DNA of 64,000 nucleotides from JAQUTK01 sp963677415 (GCA_963677415.2 CAXXFJ010000047.1:1-64000), one strand, 5' to 3'. Shown: positions 18,785-28,335, counted from the stretch's first letter. Numbers and translations: made by a program. Notes: a model not told the origin generated them from the sequence alone.

Positions 18785-19647
18785 TTAATGAATTACGATA
18801 CTACTGGTATATGTGCCATATCCACCCCAGATTCCGATACCGGGAGGAGAGACATTTGACTTGACCTTTGTAGCACTTCCGGTAAACATATTCATATCTC
18901 CCAGACTCTCATTCGTAAAGCTCTTCAGAAAACAGAAGTTGCGCTATCCATTGTGCAAAACTTAACAGAGACTGTCTGAGTGCAAGGAAAGTATAAAGCT
19001 ATACGATCCTTGCTCAGTTTGTCTATACCCTTCATGACTGGCATATCAATCATCCCCTCAGGCAGATATTTCGCATTAATATTATTCATCGCCGGGATAT
19101 AGCGGTTGTTTATCCCTGAGATCATTGTAGTCAGTCGGTAATTTACATTTTCAGTGGCAACATGATCAAACTTAATATTCAGTTGTCTCAAATTGCTCTC
19201 AGCTGAATCCTTGTCTACCACACTACAGTAGATTTCTTTCAGAGGCACTGGTGCTGGAATTGTTGTTTCCGACGTGATCACAATCCCATTATATTCTACT
19301 TTCAGATAATACTTTTTCCCCACTTCACCTATTATTGTATCTGCCCGATAAGAGAAATAAGGAAAGTAATTCGGGTTATTATAGTGTCCCATCAATATCT
19401 CAGAGTCTTCTCCATCAGATACCGTGACTCTTGCCCAGCGAAGTGAACGATTAACCAATGAAGTGGAATCTATTGATTCGAAGAAAGGGCCATTCCAGGA
19501 GAGCAGTACCACCGGGTGCTGTCCGTTTTCTATCCATCCCTCCACAATAATCTTCTTTTCGAAATCCTTCTGTTCAAAGTCGAGTGCTGGTGAGCAACCA
19601 ATCAGAAGAAGGAGCCATGAGGTGATAAAAAGTATAGATTGTTTCAT
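18785..19647 (-). pseudogene. DUF4249-type lipoprotein with a late frameshift
   Basis: The first 240 codons (19647 down to 18925) encode a lipoprotein with signal ending LIGC (Cys 18) and a beta-rich body as in DUF4249 proteins. The frame then stops early. Reading on in the next frame from about 18938 gives 50 more residues (beginning FLKSFTNESLGDMNMF and ending GIGIWGGYGTY, then a stop at 18785), which matches the expected family C-terminus. A single-base indel is therefore present near 18938. The gene starts 4 bases after the TonB-dependent receptor stop codon, the usual pairing for this family. These proteins probably sit on the outer surface next to the receptor. Confidence 0.75.
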
Positions 19648-19651
19648 TGCA

Positions 19652-21910
19652 TTAATAATTGAAAGTCCAGCTTATGGATGGGAATATCGGAAACAAAGAG
19701 CTCTTGCGCGCTATGGGTTGATATGAATCTTTGCCGACTTTTCTGGCCGAAAAGTACACAATAAAAGGATTCTTTCGCATATAGACATTATAGAAAGAGA
19801 AGTTCAGTTCGGAGTACCGTCCCTTCGAATATTTCCAGGTACGCGTAGCACTGAGATCTAAGCGATGATAAGCCGGCATACGTTGCGAATGATAATCACC
19901 ATATTCTAAGATAAAGGTTCCATTCAGGATATACATGCTGACCGGAACATTGACCGGTTTTCCGCTCGTGTAGACAAAAGAAGAGGAAAAACGCCACTTC
20001 TCATTCGGCTCATAGATGCCAACTACAGAAAGGTCATGCCTCTGATCCGTATTTGCCGCAAAGGGTTTGCCATCATTGATCTCGGCATACTTGCGCCAGT
20101 TCCAGGAGAGCGCATAGCTGATCCATCCTCTCCACATCCCTTTCTCCTTCTTTAGAGAGAGCTCCAGTCCGTAAGCCCATCCCTTTCCATCATACAAACT
20201 CCCTTCCGGGTCAGCCAACTCAATCATACTGACAAGATCTTTCCCGTTTTCCAGTATATGATTCATGTTTTTATAATAAACCTCTGCAGAATATTGCCAC
20301 TCTTTGTTCAGACTCTTGAAATAGCCCAGCGTAGTGAGCCAGCCTGTCTGCGGACGGATCTGTTTGGTCGCAGGAATCCAGTAATCAACAGGAAGGCCCG
20401 TCGAACTGCTAAGCGATATCATATTCAGATACTGTATGTGATGCGTCAATGAGGCCTTAACAGATGAAGTTGAGGTGAGAAGGTAACGTGCTGATAGTCT
20501 TGGCTCCAACCCATTGTAGCTCTGTACCAGTTCGTTCCGGTTGTATGAACGTCCCCCGCTTTGCAGGAGATGATTGTACGGACCAAACTGACCATACCAG
20601 TTATATCTCACACCGGCATTGATGCGCCAACGTTCCCATTCCACATCATCATTGATGAAGAGAGAAGCCTGCGTGTAGTAATACTTTACTCCGTTTGGGG
20701 TATTTAGGAAGGTGTTGTTTAGCGTAAACCAGGAATCATTGGGAATTGTCTGATTCATCGTTACCTCATATCCACCTTTTAAGAAATGATTTTTAGTAGT
20801 ATAATCCAGTGTTCCTTTGTATTTATATTCATTCAGGTGGGTCTTCATTTCCCCTTCATACGAGGTTTGCGTAAAATTAGTGTTTGCCTTATAGCTTGAC
20901 CAGGTGAGCAGATGATTCATAGAATACCGGGAGTCAAACGAATGTTGCCACTGAATGCTTGCAGCCTGATTACTCCAGCCGATATCAAAACTCATATCAT
21001 ATTCTTTATAATACATACTTGCCTTGTCATTTCCTGCATATCCATGAATGAAAAGTTTGTCTTTGGAAGAGAAATTCCATATTAAAGCCATATTATAATC
21101 GGAAAAGTCATATTTCGTCCCTTCTGTATCTTCACTTTTATCAACCAAAGATAAGATTGGTTTGATCACGTCGGTGATATGGGAACGACGGACAGAAATG
21201 GTCATTTTAAAATTCTCTCCGGAAGGAATTTCCAGATGTAAGCGCGATGAAGCTAGTCCCAGACTTCCACTCAAGGTCACTCTTTCAGGTATATCCGTTG
21301 ATGAATGAACATCAAGCACAGAAGCCAGGGCATTGCCATATTCGGGTGATACACCTCCGCTCATCAGCACCGCTCTATCAGTGACATTTGGGTTAAAAAC
21401 AGAGAATACACCTAAGAAGTGACTTGGATTATAGATAGGAGCCTCATTAAACAAGACGCGTGTCTGATCTGAATTACCTCCCCGAATAAACAATCCCGTC
21501 TTTCCTTCTCCCGTGTTTGACACACTGGCTGTCATCTGAAGTAATTTCAGAGGATCAGGTTCTCCCAACAAAGAAGGAAAAGATTTCATATCCTCTTTGG
21601 AGAGCACTGTAGCACTCCCTGTTCTTTCGTAGGGAGCATCTTCTACATTGGCACCCACAATAATCTCCTTGACGAGTTCGCCCGTTTCTTCCATAGAGAT
21701 ATTCAGCACGATTGGAGCCTCCATTACTTCAATTCTTTTCTCCACAGTTTTGCAACCCAGGTAAGAGAAGCGCAATCGAAAGGTGCCAGCCGGAAGTTTC
21801 AGTTGATAATATCCATCCTTGTCCGTATTTGTTCCCTGTTTTGTCTCCATGACAGCGATCGAAGCCGATTCCATCGATTTACCGGAGAGCGTAACACGCC
21901 CGCTAATCAC
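19652..21910 (-). CDS. TonB-dependent outer-membrane receptor with carboxypeptidase-like N-terminal domain
   Basis: The open frame from ATG 21910 gives 752 residues. A beta-sandwich domain (about residues 2-80, with DKDGYYQLKLPAG) precedes a plug domain (about 90-220, with GLFIRGGNSDQTRVLFNEAPIYNPSH) and a 22-strand-type barrel ending in an aromatic residue. Such receptors take up a large ligand using TonB energy. The start is uncertain: just upstream, in the same frame, lies a hydrophobic stretch ending LLLSAQVKYV that looks like the missing signal peptide, but it has no ATG before an upstream stop. The nearest ATG (22016) is one frame off, so a 5' indel is likely. DUF4249 follows. No SusD-like partner is present. 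Confidence 0.85.
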   Translation of the reverse strand: MISGRVTLSGKSMESASIAVMETKQGTNTDKDGYYQLKLPAGTFRLRFSYLGCKTVEKRIEVMEAPIVLNISMEETGELVKEIIVGANVEDAPYERTGSATVLSKEDMKSFPSLLGEPDPLKLLQMTASVSNTGEGKTGLFIRGGNSDQTRVLFNEAPIYNPSHFLGVFSVFNPNVTDRAVLMSGGVSPEYGNALASVLDVHSSTDIPERVTLSGSLGLASSRLHLEIPSGENFKMTISVRRSHITDVIKPILSLVDKSEDTEGTKYDFSDYNMALIWNFSSKDKLFIHGYAGNDKASMYYKEYDMSFDIGWSNQAASIQWQHSFDSRYSMNHLLTWSSYKANTNFTQTSYEGEMKTHLNEYKYKGTLDYTTKNHFLKGGYEVTMNQTIPNDSWFTLNNTFLNTPNGVKYYYTQASLFINDDVEWERWRINAGVRYNWYGQFGPYNHLLQSGGRSYNRNELVQSYNGLEPRLSARYLLTSTSSVKASLTHHIQYLNMISLSSSTGLPVDYWIPATKQIRPQTGWLTTLGYFKSLNKEWQYSAEVYYKNMNHILENGKDLVSMIELADPEGSLYDGKGWAYGLELSLKKEKGMWRGWISYALSWNWRKYAEINDGKPFAANTDQRHDLSVVGIYEPNEKWRFSSSFVYTSGKPVNVPVSMYILNGTFILEYGDYHSQRMPAYHRLDLSATRTWKYSKGRYSELNFSFYNVYMRKNPFIVYFSARKVGKDSYQPIARKSSLFPIFPSISWTFNY

Positions 21911-22095
21911 ATATTTAACTTGAGCAGAAAGAAGAAGAGGTAGAAAGAAGAAGAACCCAAGACAGTAAAGTCCACGTAGCTGAGAGCTGCATATGTTGAG
22001 ACAAGTTTTTATCCATCTGCTTGGTGATTCTTATTTGCAAAAATACTACATTTGCAGTTGCATCAAAGCTATTTTGTTTAAAAATCAGAATTATA

Positions 22096-23037
22096 ATGAT
22101 ACATACTCAGTCAGGTTCGCATACACATTCCAAATCTACATCCAATCATACCCACAGCCACCATTCTCATACACCCGCAAGTGCATCAGGAAATATTCGT
22201 CTGGCCTTTTTCCTGAATCTTATTTTTGCATTCATAGAGTTGGCCGGTGGACTTTTTACCAACAGTGTCGCCATCCTTTCCGATGCACTCCATGATTTTG
22301 GTGACTCCTTATCATTAGGAGTAGCCTGGTACCTGCAGAAGCTTTCCAAAAAAGGTCGCGACAAAGAGTATACATACGGATACAAGCGTTTCTCACTTCT
22401 AGGAGCTTTATTCATATCAACAGTATTGCTTGTCGGTTCCTTTTTTGTGATCAAAGAATGTGCAGAGCGATTTATGAATCCGCAAGTACCTAATGCTCAG
22501 GGGATGTTTTTCCTCGCCATCTTTGGTGTTCTCATCAACGGATTTGCAGCTTTGCGTCTTACACGAGGAGGCTCTATCAGTGAGCGAGCCGTCTCTCTTC
22601 ATATGCTTGAAGATGTATTTGGCTGGGTGGCAGTGTTGGTTGTCAGTATAGTGATGATGTTTGTTGAATTGCCAGTTTTAGATCCAGCACTTTCTATCGG
22701 AATTAGTATCTGGGTACTATATAATGTATACAAGAACCTAAGGGAGACTTTTCGTGTCTTCTTGCAGCAGGCACCTCAGGATGTGAACATAGGGCAACTC
22801 CAACAAAGTCTGTTGGCCATTGAAGGAATCAGTTCCATTCATGATATTCATCTTTGGTCATTGGATGGTGAGTCTAATGTGATGACTTTGCATGTGGTCA
22901 TAAAAGAGGATCTGTCAGTAGCAGACAGCCATGCGCTCAAGAGTCAGATCCGCATGCTTTTGAATGAAAAGAAGATAGCTCATGCGACCATTGAGATTGA
23001 GACGATCGGAGAGGAGTGCGAATTGCTCCATTGCTGA
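22096..23037 (+). CDS. Cation diffusion facilitator metal exporter
   Basis: Starting at ATG 22096 the protein has 313 residues. A histidine-rich N-terminus (about ten His in the first 26 residues) precedes six membrane helices. The transport-site residues are visible in SDALHDFGDSLS (helix 2) and SLHMLEDVFGWV (helix 5), and a C-terminal cytoplasmic domain (from about residue 215) carries histidines of the metal-binding fold. The family exports zinc and related divalent metals in exchange for protons, and CzcD/ZitB-like zinc efflux is the best guess. It is transcribed away from the TonB-dependent receptor, and their 5' ends lie close together. Confidence 0.92.
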   Translation: MIHTQSGSHTHSKSTSNHTHSHHSHTPASASGNIRLAFFLNLIFAFIELAGGLFTNSVAILSDALHDFGDSLSLGVAWYLQKLSKKGRDKEYTYGYKRFSLLGALFISTVLLVGSFFVIKECAERFMNPQVPNAQGMFFLAIFGVLINGFAALRLTRGGSISERAVSLHMLEDVFGWVAVLVVSIVMMFVELPVLDPALSIGISIWVLYNVYKNLRETFRVFLQQAPQDVNIGQLQQSLLAIEGISSIHDIHLWSLDGESNVMTLHVVIKEDLSVADSHALKSQIRMLLNEKKIAHATIEIETIGEECELLHC

Positions 23038-23151
23038 AAAAGTACTCTCTGCTACTTAGTATAAGGCGTAAAACCTTGCTATAACCAACAATTTTCCCCA
23101 ATTTTGCACCAATATACAGAAACAGTTTAGTGCACTATTATAAATAAATAT

Positions 23152-23913
23152 ATGAAGTTTATAGGAATCATTCCTGCACGCTACGCATCTACTCGTTTTC
23201 CGGGAAAGCCACTGGCTGACATAGATGGGAAGAGCATGATACAAAGGGTATACGAACAACTGTCCGGTGTGCTGGATCTTGTTTATGTGGCCACAGATGA
23301 CAATCGTATCGAAGAGGCTGTTCATACCTTTGGTGGACATGTAGTGATGACATCGGCCGAACATAAGAGTGGTACTGACCGGTGTATGGAAGCCTTTCAG
23401 AAAGTGGGAGCAGGATGTGATGTGGTGATTAATATACAAGGTGACGAACCATTCATACACTCTTCACAGATAGAAAGTCTGATGAAATGCTTCACGGACA
23501 ATATAGATACCCAGATTGCCACATTGGTAAAGCCATTTAGTATTGATGATGATTTTGAATCTGTACTATTCAATCCTAATTCGCCCAAAGTGGTGCTCAA
23601 TGCCAAGCATGAGGCCATCTATTTCAGTCGTTCTGTCATTCCTTATTACCGCAACGCTCCCTATCAGGAATGGTTGAAAATGCAAACGTATTACAAACAT
23701 ATTGGTCTATATGCCTATCGGGCAGACGTGTTGAAGCAGATCACCGCTCTACCGCAATCCTCACTTGAGCTGGCAGAGTCACTTGAGCAACTTAGATGGA
23801 TTGAAAATGGCTACCGTATCCGTGTGGCGATAAGCGAAGTAGAAACTATCGGTATAGACACACCGGAAGATCTTGAAAGAGCAGTTAAATTCTTGAAACA
23901 ACAAAAACGATGA
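23152..23913 (+). CDS. kdsB: 3-deoxy-manno-octulosonate cytidylyltransferase (CMP-Kdo synthetase)
   Basis: At 253 residues this matches KdsB in length and motifs: the N-terminal nucleotide-binding PARYASTRFPGKPL, HKSGTDRC, INIQGDEPF with the metal-binding aspartate, and the C-terminal IGIDTPEDLERA. It activates Kdo with CTP for lipid A inner-core synthesis in the cytoplasm. The next gene overlaps its last 4 bases, so they are translationally coupled, and a glycosyltransferase follows. Confidence 0.96.
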   Translation: MKFIGIIPARYASTRFPGKPLADIDGKSMIQRVYEQLSGVLDLVYVATDDNRIEEAVHTFGGHVVMTSAEHKSGTDRCMEAFQKVGAGCDVVINIQGDEPFIHSSQIESLMKCFTDNIDTQIATLVKPFSIDDDFESVLFNPNSPKVVLNAKHEAIYFSRSVIPYYRNAPYQEWLKMQTYYKHIGLYAYRADVLKQITALPQSSLELAESLEQLRWIENGYRIRVAISEVETIGIDTPEDLERAVKFLKQQKR

Positions 23914-25190
23914 ACCGATCCCTTCAACCTGCCATACGTCCGATAGAACACATCGAAATTCCACCGATGAAGAAAGAGGTATTTTCCAACGGAATACCTT
24001 ATTATGTCATTCATGCCGGAGATCAGGATGTTGTGCGTATAGACATAATTATCAATGCGGGTAGTTGGGACCAGGATAAGGCACTTGCATCCAAATTGAC
24101 TTTCCGGATGCTAAAAGAAGGCACCTCGCAACTCTCTTCTGCAATAATAAGTGAAGAGATCGATTATTACGGTGCATCCTTCCATATAAACTCCTCATTT
24201 CATAATTCCTTTATCACGTTTTATACCCTGACAAAGCATTTGGAGCCGCTCATGGCTTTGGTCGAACAGCTATTGAAAGAACCCTCTTTCCCTCAAAAAG
24301 AGCTTGATACAGTACTTAATCTTCACAAACAAGAACATCTGCTTTCGGTTAAGAAGGTCACTACGCTCGCCACCAGAAGTTTTAATGAAGCTCTCTTTGG
24401 TAAAGAGCATGGATATGGACGCACTACTGATATTAAGGATTATGATCTCATAAAGCGTGAGGATCTTTCGGCCTTTCATCATCACTTTATTCATTCCGGT
24501 AATTGTCAGGTAGTAATATCCGGAAATGTATCTGAAAGAGAAACAAGGTTGGTAGAGAAGCATATTGGAACTTCTTCGTGGGGCTCTTTGCTTGCGAAAG
24601 AAGAAAAGAACTATGTGATCAACCCCTCCACAGAGAGACAAATCTTTGTGGAAAAAGACGATGCTTTACAGTCGGCAATACGTCTTGGAACCAATTGTGT
24701 AAAAAATGATCATCCTGACTTTCATAAGATGAAATTTCTCAACATGATACTCGGTGGCTATTTTGGAAGCAGGCTCATGTCTTCCATCCGTGAAGAGAAA
24801 GGATATACCTATGGCATAGGATCAAGTATCAGTTCCTTTAAAAATGCAGCCTATCTGTATATATCCACACAGGCCGATTGTAAATTCACGCGTCCACTGA
24901 TAGAGGAAGTCTATCACCAGATAGATATTTTGCAGCAGGATTTGGTCGAAGCAGATGAATTAGAGAGAGTACGTAACTATTCCATTGGTCAGTTTTGTCG
25001 CTCTCTGGAGAGCCCTTTTGCGATTGCCGATGCTTATATTTCACTACTTGTCAATAACTCAGACACCACCTCTTTATTTCATTTGTTGGATGCGATTCAA
25101 ACGACAACTGCTGAAGAGGTGCGCAATTTAGCAATTAGATACCTTCAGAAAGAGAAGTTTTACGAGGTTGTAGCAGGAAAAATGGAATAA
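23910..25190 (+). CDS. M16 (pitrilysin)-family protein without the zinc-binding motif
   Basis: The 426-residue protein has the two-lobed M16 fold: an N-terminal half with the strand pattern around DIIINAGSWDQD and LTFRMLKEGTSQL, and a C-terminal half with MILGGYFGSRLMSSIREEKGYTYG, the typical M16 C-domain signature. In an active protease the segment after the first strand would carry HxxEH. Here it reads FRMLKEG, with no histidine pair, so peptide cleavage is unlikely. In many bacteria an inactive M16 protein pairs with an active one, but none is next to it. The start overlaps kdsB by 4 bases. No signal peptide is seen, so it is probably cytoplasmic. Confidence 0.85.
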   Translation: MNRSLQPAIRPIEHIEIPPMKKEVFSNGIPYYVIHAGDQDVVRIDIIINAGSWDQDKALASKLTFRMLKEGTSQLSSAIISEEIDYYGASFHINSSFHNSFITFYTLTKHLEPLMALVEQLLKEPSFPQKELDTVLNLHKQEHLLSVKKVTTLATRSFNEALFGKEHGYGRTTDIKDYDLIKREDLSAFHHHFIHSGNCQVVISGNVSERETRLVEKHIGTSSWGSLLAKEEKNYVINPSTERQIFVEKDDALQSAIRLGTNCVKNDHPDFHKMKFLNMILGGYFGSRLMSSIREEKGYTYGIGSSISSFKNAAYLYISTQADCKFTRPLIEEVYHQIDILQQDLVEADELERVRNYSIGQFCRSLESPFAIADAYISLLVNNSDTTSLFHLLDAIQTTTAEEVRNLAIRYLQKEKFYEVVAGKME

Positions 25191-25210
25191 ATGAGAAAAA
25201 AGGAGGCCCT

Positions 25211-26122
25211 ATGATATCAATATGCATTCCGGTTTATAATTTTGATGTCACAAATCTTGTGACAGAGTTACATTCTCAAGGAGTAACAGCGTCAATACCC
25301 TTTGAGATTCTTGTGATGGATGATGCTTCTGAACGCTGTAAAGAGAAGAACCGTCTGCTAAAATCGCTTCCTTTTGTTCAGTACTTCGAACTTGAAACGA
25401 ATCTTGGTCGTTCAAAGATACGCAATCAACTGGCTCTCAATGCGCGTTACGACTACTTGTTGTATATGGATTGTGATGTAGAGGTCGTGTCGCATAATTA
25501 CATCAAGAACTATCTGAACTACTGTTACAAAGACGTTGTATGTTACGGAGGCATCGTCTATGCGAAAACATGTCCTTCTCCTGAGTTTTATCTGCGTTGG
25601 ACAATTGGGGTGAAGCGCGAGTCCATCAATGCATACCGCCGATCACGCAAACCGAACAGAAACTTCTCGACGTTCAATTTTCTTATGGACCGGGATTTCT
25701 TTCTGAAAGTCAGTTTTAATGAGGAGCTTGTTGGGTATGGTCATGAAGACACTTTGTTTGGTTTTGACCTCTTCAAGCACAATGTATTCATCCGTCATAT
25801 TGAAAATCCTCTTCGCCACATCGGATTGGAGAGTGGGGAGGTGACACTGACTAAATATAGAGAGGGAATCCGGAACGCACGTACTATTGTTCGCCTGCTC
25901 AATAACGATCCCTTGTTTATTAAGAGTATGCCTCTTTTGGTATGGAGACGTAGAATTGAGAAGCTTCACCTTCAATCCCTTATGGCTTTTCTCTATGTGA
26001 ACTTCCATAAGTTTATGGAAGTCAACCTCCTTCATAAATATGCCTGGATGCCCTTGTTTAGTTTCTGGAAGTTGAGTTATTATTGTTTTCTGGAAAAGAA
26101 TAGTAATTTGGAAGAAGAATAA
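25211..26122 (+). CDS. Glycosyltransferase family 2
   Basis: This 303-residue protein begins with ISICIPVYNFD, the GT2 entry strand. It has VMDDAS, the DxD-type metal site MDCDVE (about residue 92), and a later GHEDTLFGFDL that fits the family's catalytic-base region. No membrane segment is seen. It lies 20 bases after the M16-like gene and ends the kdsB unit, so it may add a sugar to the lipopolysaccharide core, though the donor and acceptor are unknown. Confidence 0.88.
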   Translation: MISICIPVYNFDVTNLVTELHSQGVTASIPFEILVMDDASERCKEKNRLLKSLPFVQYFELETNLGRSKIRNQLALNARYDYLLYMDCDVEVVSHNYIKNYLNYCYKDVVCYGGIVYAKTCPSPEFYLRWTIGVKRESINAYRRSRKPNRNFSTFNFLMDRDFFLKVSFNEELVGYGHEDTLFGFDLFKHNVFIRHIENPLRHIGLESGEVTLTKYREGIRNARTIVRLLNNDPLFIKSMPLLVWRRRIEKLHLQSLMAFLYVNFHKFMEVNLLHKYAWMPLFSFWKLSYYCFLEKNSNLEEE

Positions 26123-26161
26123 GTGCAATGATAAATAACAAGTAAATACTATAGAAAATAT

Positions 26162-26192
26162 TTTGATGGTAGTTTATTTCTTTTTATCTTTG
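26162..26192 (+). promoter_or_regulatory. Promoter of the predicted small RNA
   Basis: TTTG at 26162-26165, 19 bases, then TATCTTTG at 26185-26192, an exact consensus match. No protein gene follows within 500 bases on this strand, so its product should be the RNA at 26198-26440. Confidence 0.7.
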
Positions 26193-26197
26193 TCACA

Positions 26198-26440
26198 TAA
26201 GAAAGAGACTTAATTTCTAGTCGCATCGTTCTTTGATTGGTAAACTCAACAGTAATATAAACGCCGAGACATGCTTCGTCTGGCAATGGCGGGCCACACC
26301 CTTCGGGGCTGCATTAGCACAAGTGGATTACAAAAGCGAGCGAGCACTCAAATCTTGTCATTCGGAGTTTTCGCACATCTTTAGCGATGCGACTTCCTTA
26401 TAAGAGCTGTGGTTACAATGTAGCCACAGCTTATTTTTTT
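26198..26440 (+). ncRNA. Predicted structured small RNA, family unassigned
   Basis: A region without an open frame carries, in order, a consensus promoter, a 9-bp closing helix (26220-26228 with 26385-26393), and a Rho-independent terminator (26405-26440). Inside the closing helix a second pairing of six bases (AAACTC near 26242 with GAGTTT near 26365) is possible, plus two local hairpins: one around 26270-26291 (GCC-AGAC with GTCT-GGC) and one around 26292-26323 with a CCC-TTCG-GGG tip. The expected transcript is about 240 bases. Its size and closed-stem shape would fit a housekeeping RNA such as 6S, but I see no motif that proves it, and it lacks the signatures of RNase P, SRP RNA and tmRNA. 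Both flanking genes end or start outside it. Confidence 0.6.
26405..26440 (+). terminator. Terminator of the predicted small RNA
   Basis: An 11-bp stem (26405-26415 with 26421-26431, one G-U pair) with a 5-base loop is followed by a run of seven T. Confidence 0.85.
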
Positions 26441-26511
26441 GATCCGATGATCCTTCTGAATCTACCCGGTGATTCTTTTTCACAAAAAGCGAAAGATAAG
26501 TCTTCAATTTT

Positions 26512-26543
26512 TTTGGAAGAGTAATCGGATTCTTTTACCTTTG
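26512..26543 (+). promoter_or_regulatory. Promoter of tRNA-Gly
   Basis: TTTG at 26512-26515, 20 bases, then TACCTTTG at 26536-26543, about 29 bases before the tRNA. Confidence 0.75.
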
Positions 26544-26571
26544 CGCTGCATTTAAGATACCAACAATTGAT

Positions 26572-26644
26572 GCGACAATAGCTCAGTTGGTAGAGCATTA
26601 GCTTCCCAAGCTGGGGGTCGCGGGTTCGAGTCCCGTTTGTCGCT
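26572..26644 (+). tRNA. tRNA-Gly (anticodon CCC)
   Basis: A 73-base cloverleaf: acceptor stem GCGACAA with TTGTCGC, D-arm with AGTTGGTAGAG, anticodon loop TTCCCAA, and T-loop GTTCGAGTC. Anticodon CCC reads GGG. No CCA is encoded; the discriminator is T. Confidence 0.95.
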
Positions 26645-26753
26645 CTGAAAATAGAGGTGGTAAAACACTGAAATTTAATGGTTTTAAGAGCTTTAAAGGT
26701 TATTGTCAGTAAAAAGATTATAACCTTTTTTGTTGCGTCGGTCAAGAAGATAA

Positions 26754-28040
26754 TTACAGAAACATAGGAAGAGCTTCAGCGATGATAAAGTTGCTCCCAC
26801 CAATAAACAGCAGATCATCAGGATCACAATCTTGTAAAGCTTTTGCAACTGCTTCCTGCACGGATGGGAAATCGTTGCCTTGCAGTTCAAATTGAAGAGC
26901 CTGCTCATGAAGGAGATGTTCGCCAAGAGCGCGTGGAATATCTGCTTTCGTGAAATAATAAGTTGCCTCAGTGGGGAGTAGTTTGAGCACAGCGGTAATA
27001 TCCTTATCATTAACCATTCCGATTACAATACGCAGTTTGCGATATTGCTCTTGACGCAGTTGCTCTGCAATATATTGTATGCCTCCACTGTTATGACCTG
27101 TGTCACAGATTACTTTGGGGTGCTCATGAACTATCTGCCAGCGTCCCATCAATCCGGTGAGCGCTGTGACCTCTTTAAAACCTTTATATACTGCTGCATC
27201 AGGCAGCAGAAATCCTTTATCCTTTAGTAGCCTAAGAGCGCTCAAAAGGGTTGCGGCATTCTTCTTTTGCGCATAACCACCCAATTCGCTTTCAAGTTGC
27301 GGATAATCTTTGGTGTCATATATCCATCCGGAAGCACTCTTTGTGGCAGCAAGCAATAGTTCTTGCTCCTCTGCAAAGAAGATTGGTGCATCTTCGAAAG
27401 CCGCTTTTTGCTGAAAGACAGATTTAACCTCTGAAGTGCCGGCTTCACCAATGACAACTGGAATATGAGGCTTGATGATACCGGCTTTCTCTCTGGCAAT
27501 CTTCTCCAGCGTATCTCCCAAAAACTGCATATGGTCCAAACTGATGTTACTGATAATAGCCAGTTCGGGAGTAATCACATTTGTGCTATCCAGACGTCCA
27601 CCCAGTCCGACTTCAATCAGAGCGATATCCACGTTCTGACTCTCAAAATAGCAGAACGCCATCATCATGGTCAATTCGAAGAAGGAGGGTTGAAGCTGTT
27701 CGAAGAACTCCTTATTTTGGGCAACATACTCCACAACATACTCCTTACTAATCATCTGCCCATCCACACGAATCCGTTCGCGAAAATCAAGTAGGTGAGG
27801 AGAGGTGTAGAGTCCAGTCTTGTAGCCTGCAGACTGGAATATTGCAGCCAGAGTATGAGAGATTGATCCTTTGCCATTGGTTCCGGCAATATGAATCGTT
27901 TTGTAACGCGTGTGAGGGCGATTAAAACGCTCGTCCATGGCCAACGTGTTTTCTAATCCCTCTTTGTAAGCAGCACCTCCAATCTTATGGAAGACAGGTA
28001 AGGCATTATATAAATAGCGTAAAGTCTCTTCGTAATTCAT
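26754..28040 (-). CDS. folC: Bifunctional folylpolyglutamate synthase/dihydrofolate synthase
   Basis: This 428-residue Mur-ligase-family enzyme has the P-loop GTNGKGS (residues 53-59), the following TSPHL segment that binds folate, the LEVGLGGRLDSTN-type motif (seen as IEVGLGGRLDSTN), DHMQFLG, and a C-terminal domain with CDTGHNSGG. It adds glutamate to dihydropteroate and to folates in the cytoplasm using ATP. It is transcribed against tRNA-Gly and divergently from fucR; its 3' end lies about 110 bases from the tRNA. Confidence 0.95.
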   Translation of the reverse strand: MNYEETLRYLYNALPVFHKIGGAAYKEGLENTLAMDERFNRPHTRYKTIHIAGTNGKGSISHTLAAIFQSAGYKTGLYTSPHLLDFRERIRVDGQMISKEYVVEYVAQNKEFFEQLQPSFFELTMMMAFCYFESQNVDIALIEVGLGGRLDSTNVITPELAIISNISLDHMQFLGDTLEKIAREKAGIIKPHIPVVIGEAGTSEVKSVFQQKAAFEDAPIFFAEEQELLLAATKSASGWIYDTKDYPQLESELGGYAQKKNAATLLSALRLLKDKGFLLPDAAVYKGFKEVTALTGLMGRWQIVHEHPKVICDTGHNSGGIQYIAEQLRQEQYRKLRIVIGMVNDKDITAVLKLLPTEATYYFTKADIPRALGEHLLHEQALQFELQGNDFPSVQEAVAKALQDCDPDDLLFIGGSNFIIAEALPMFL

Positions 28041-28272
28041 ATTTCAATATACAAGCAATTAGTATAGCCTTTTCCAAATAAGTGACAAGCTGTAATGCGG
28101 ACTTGGTGCAGCAATGATTCTATTTCAAGTTACAAAGGTCGTCATTTTAATCGAAAACAGGATACGACTCAATAAATTTTTTGTGTAGTTGTCCATGATG
28201 TGAGAACTGAAATACACATTTGTTATTCAGATGTCATAAAACCGATAGAAGTCAATTATTTTTATTAAATTC

Positions 28273-28304
28273 TTTGCATAGATGAAATATTCTCATTTTC
28301 TTTG
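28273..28304 (+). promoter_or_regulatory. Promoter of fucR
   Basis: TTTG at 28273-28276, 20 bases, then TTTCTTTG at 28297-28304, one base off the TAnnTTTG consensus. Transcription would start near 28310, 25 bases before the start codon. The 295 bases between folC and fucR hold nothing else I can recognise. Confidence 0.55.
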
Positions 28305-28335
28305 CACATAATAGTACAGCACAGTATAGATAAAT

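Noticed and set aside
26198..26440. A riboswitch or leader for a downstream gene
   Set aside because: A terminator and then a separate tRNA promoter follow, with no coding gene on the same strand nearby.
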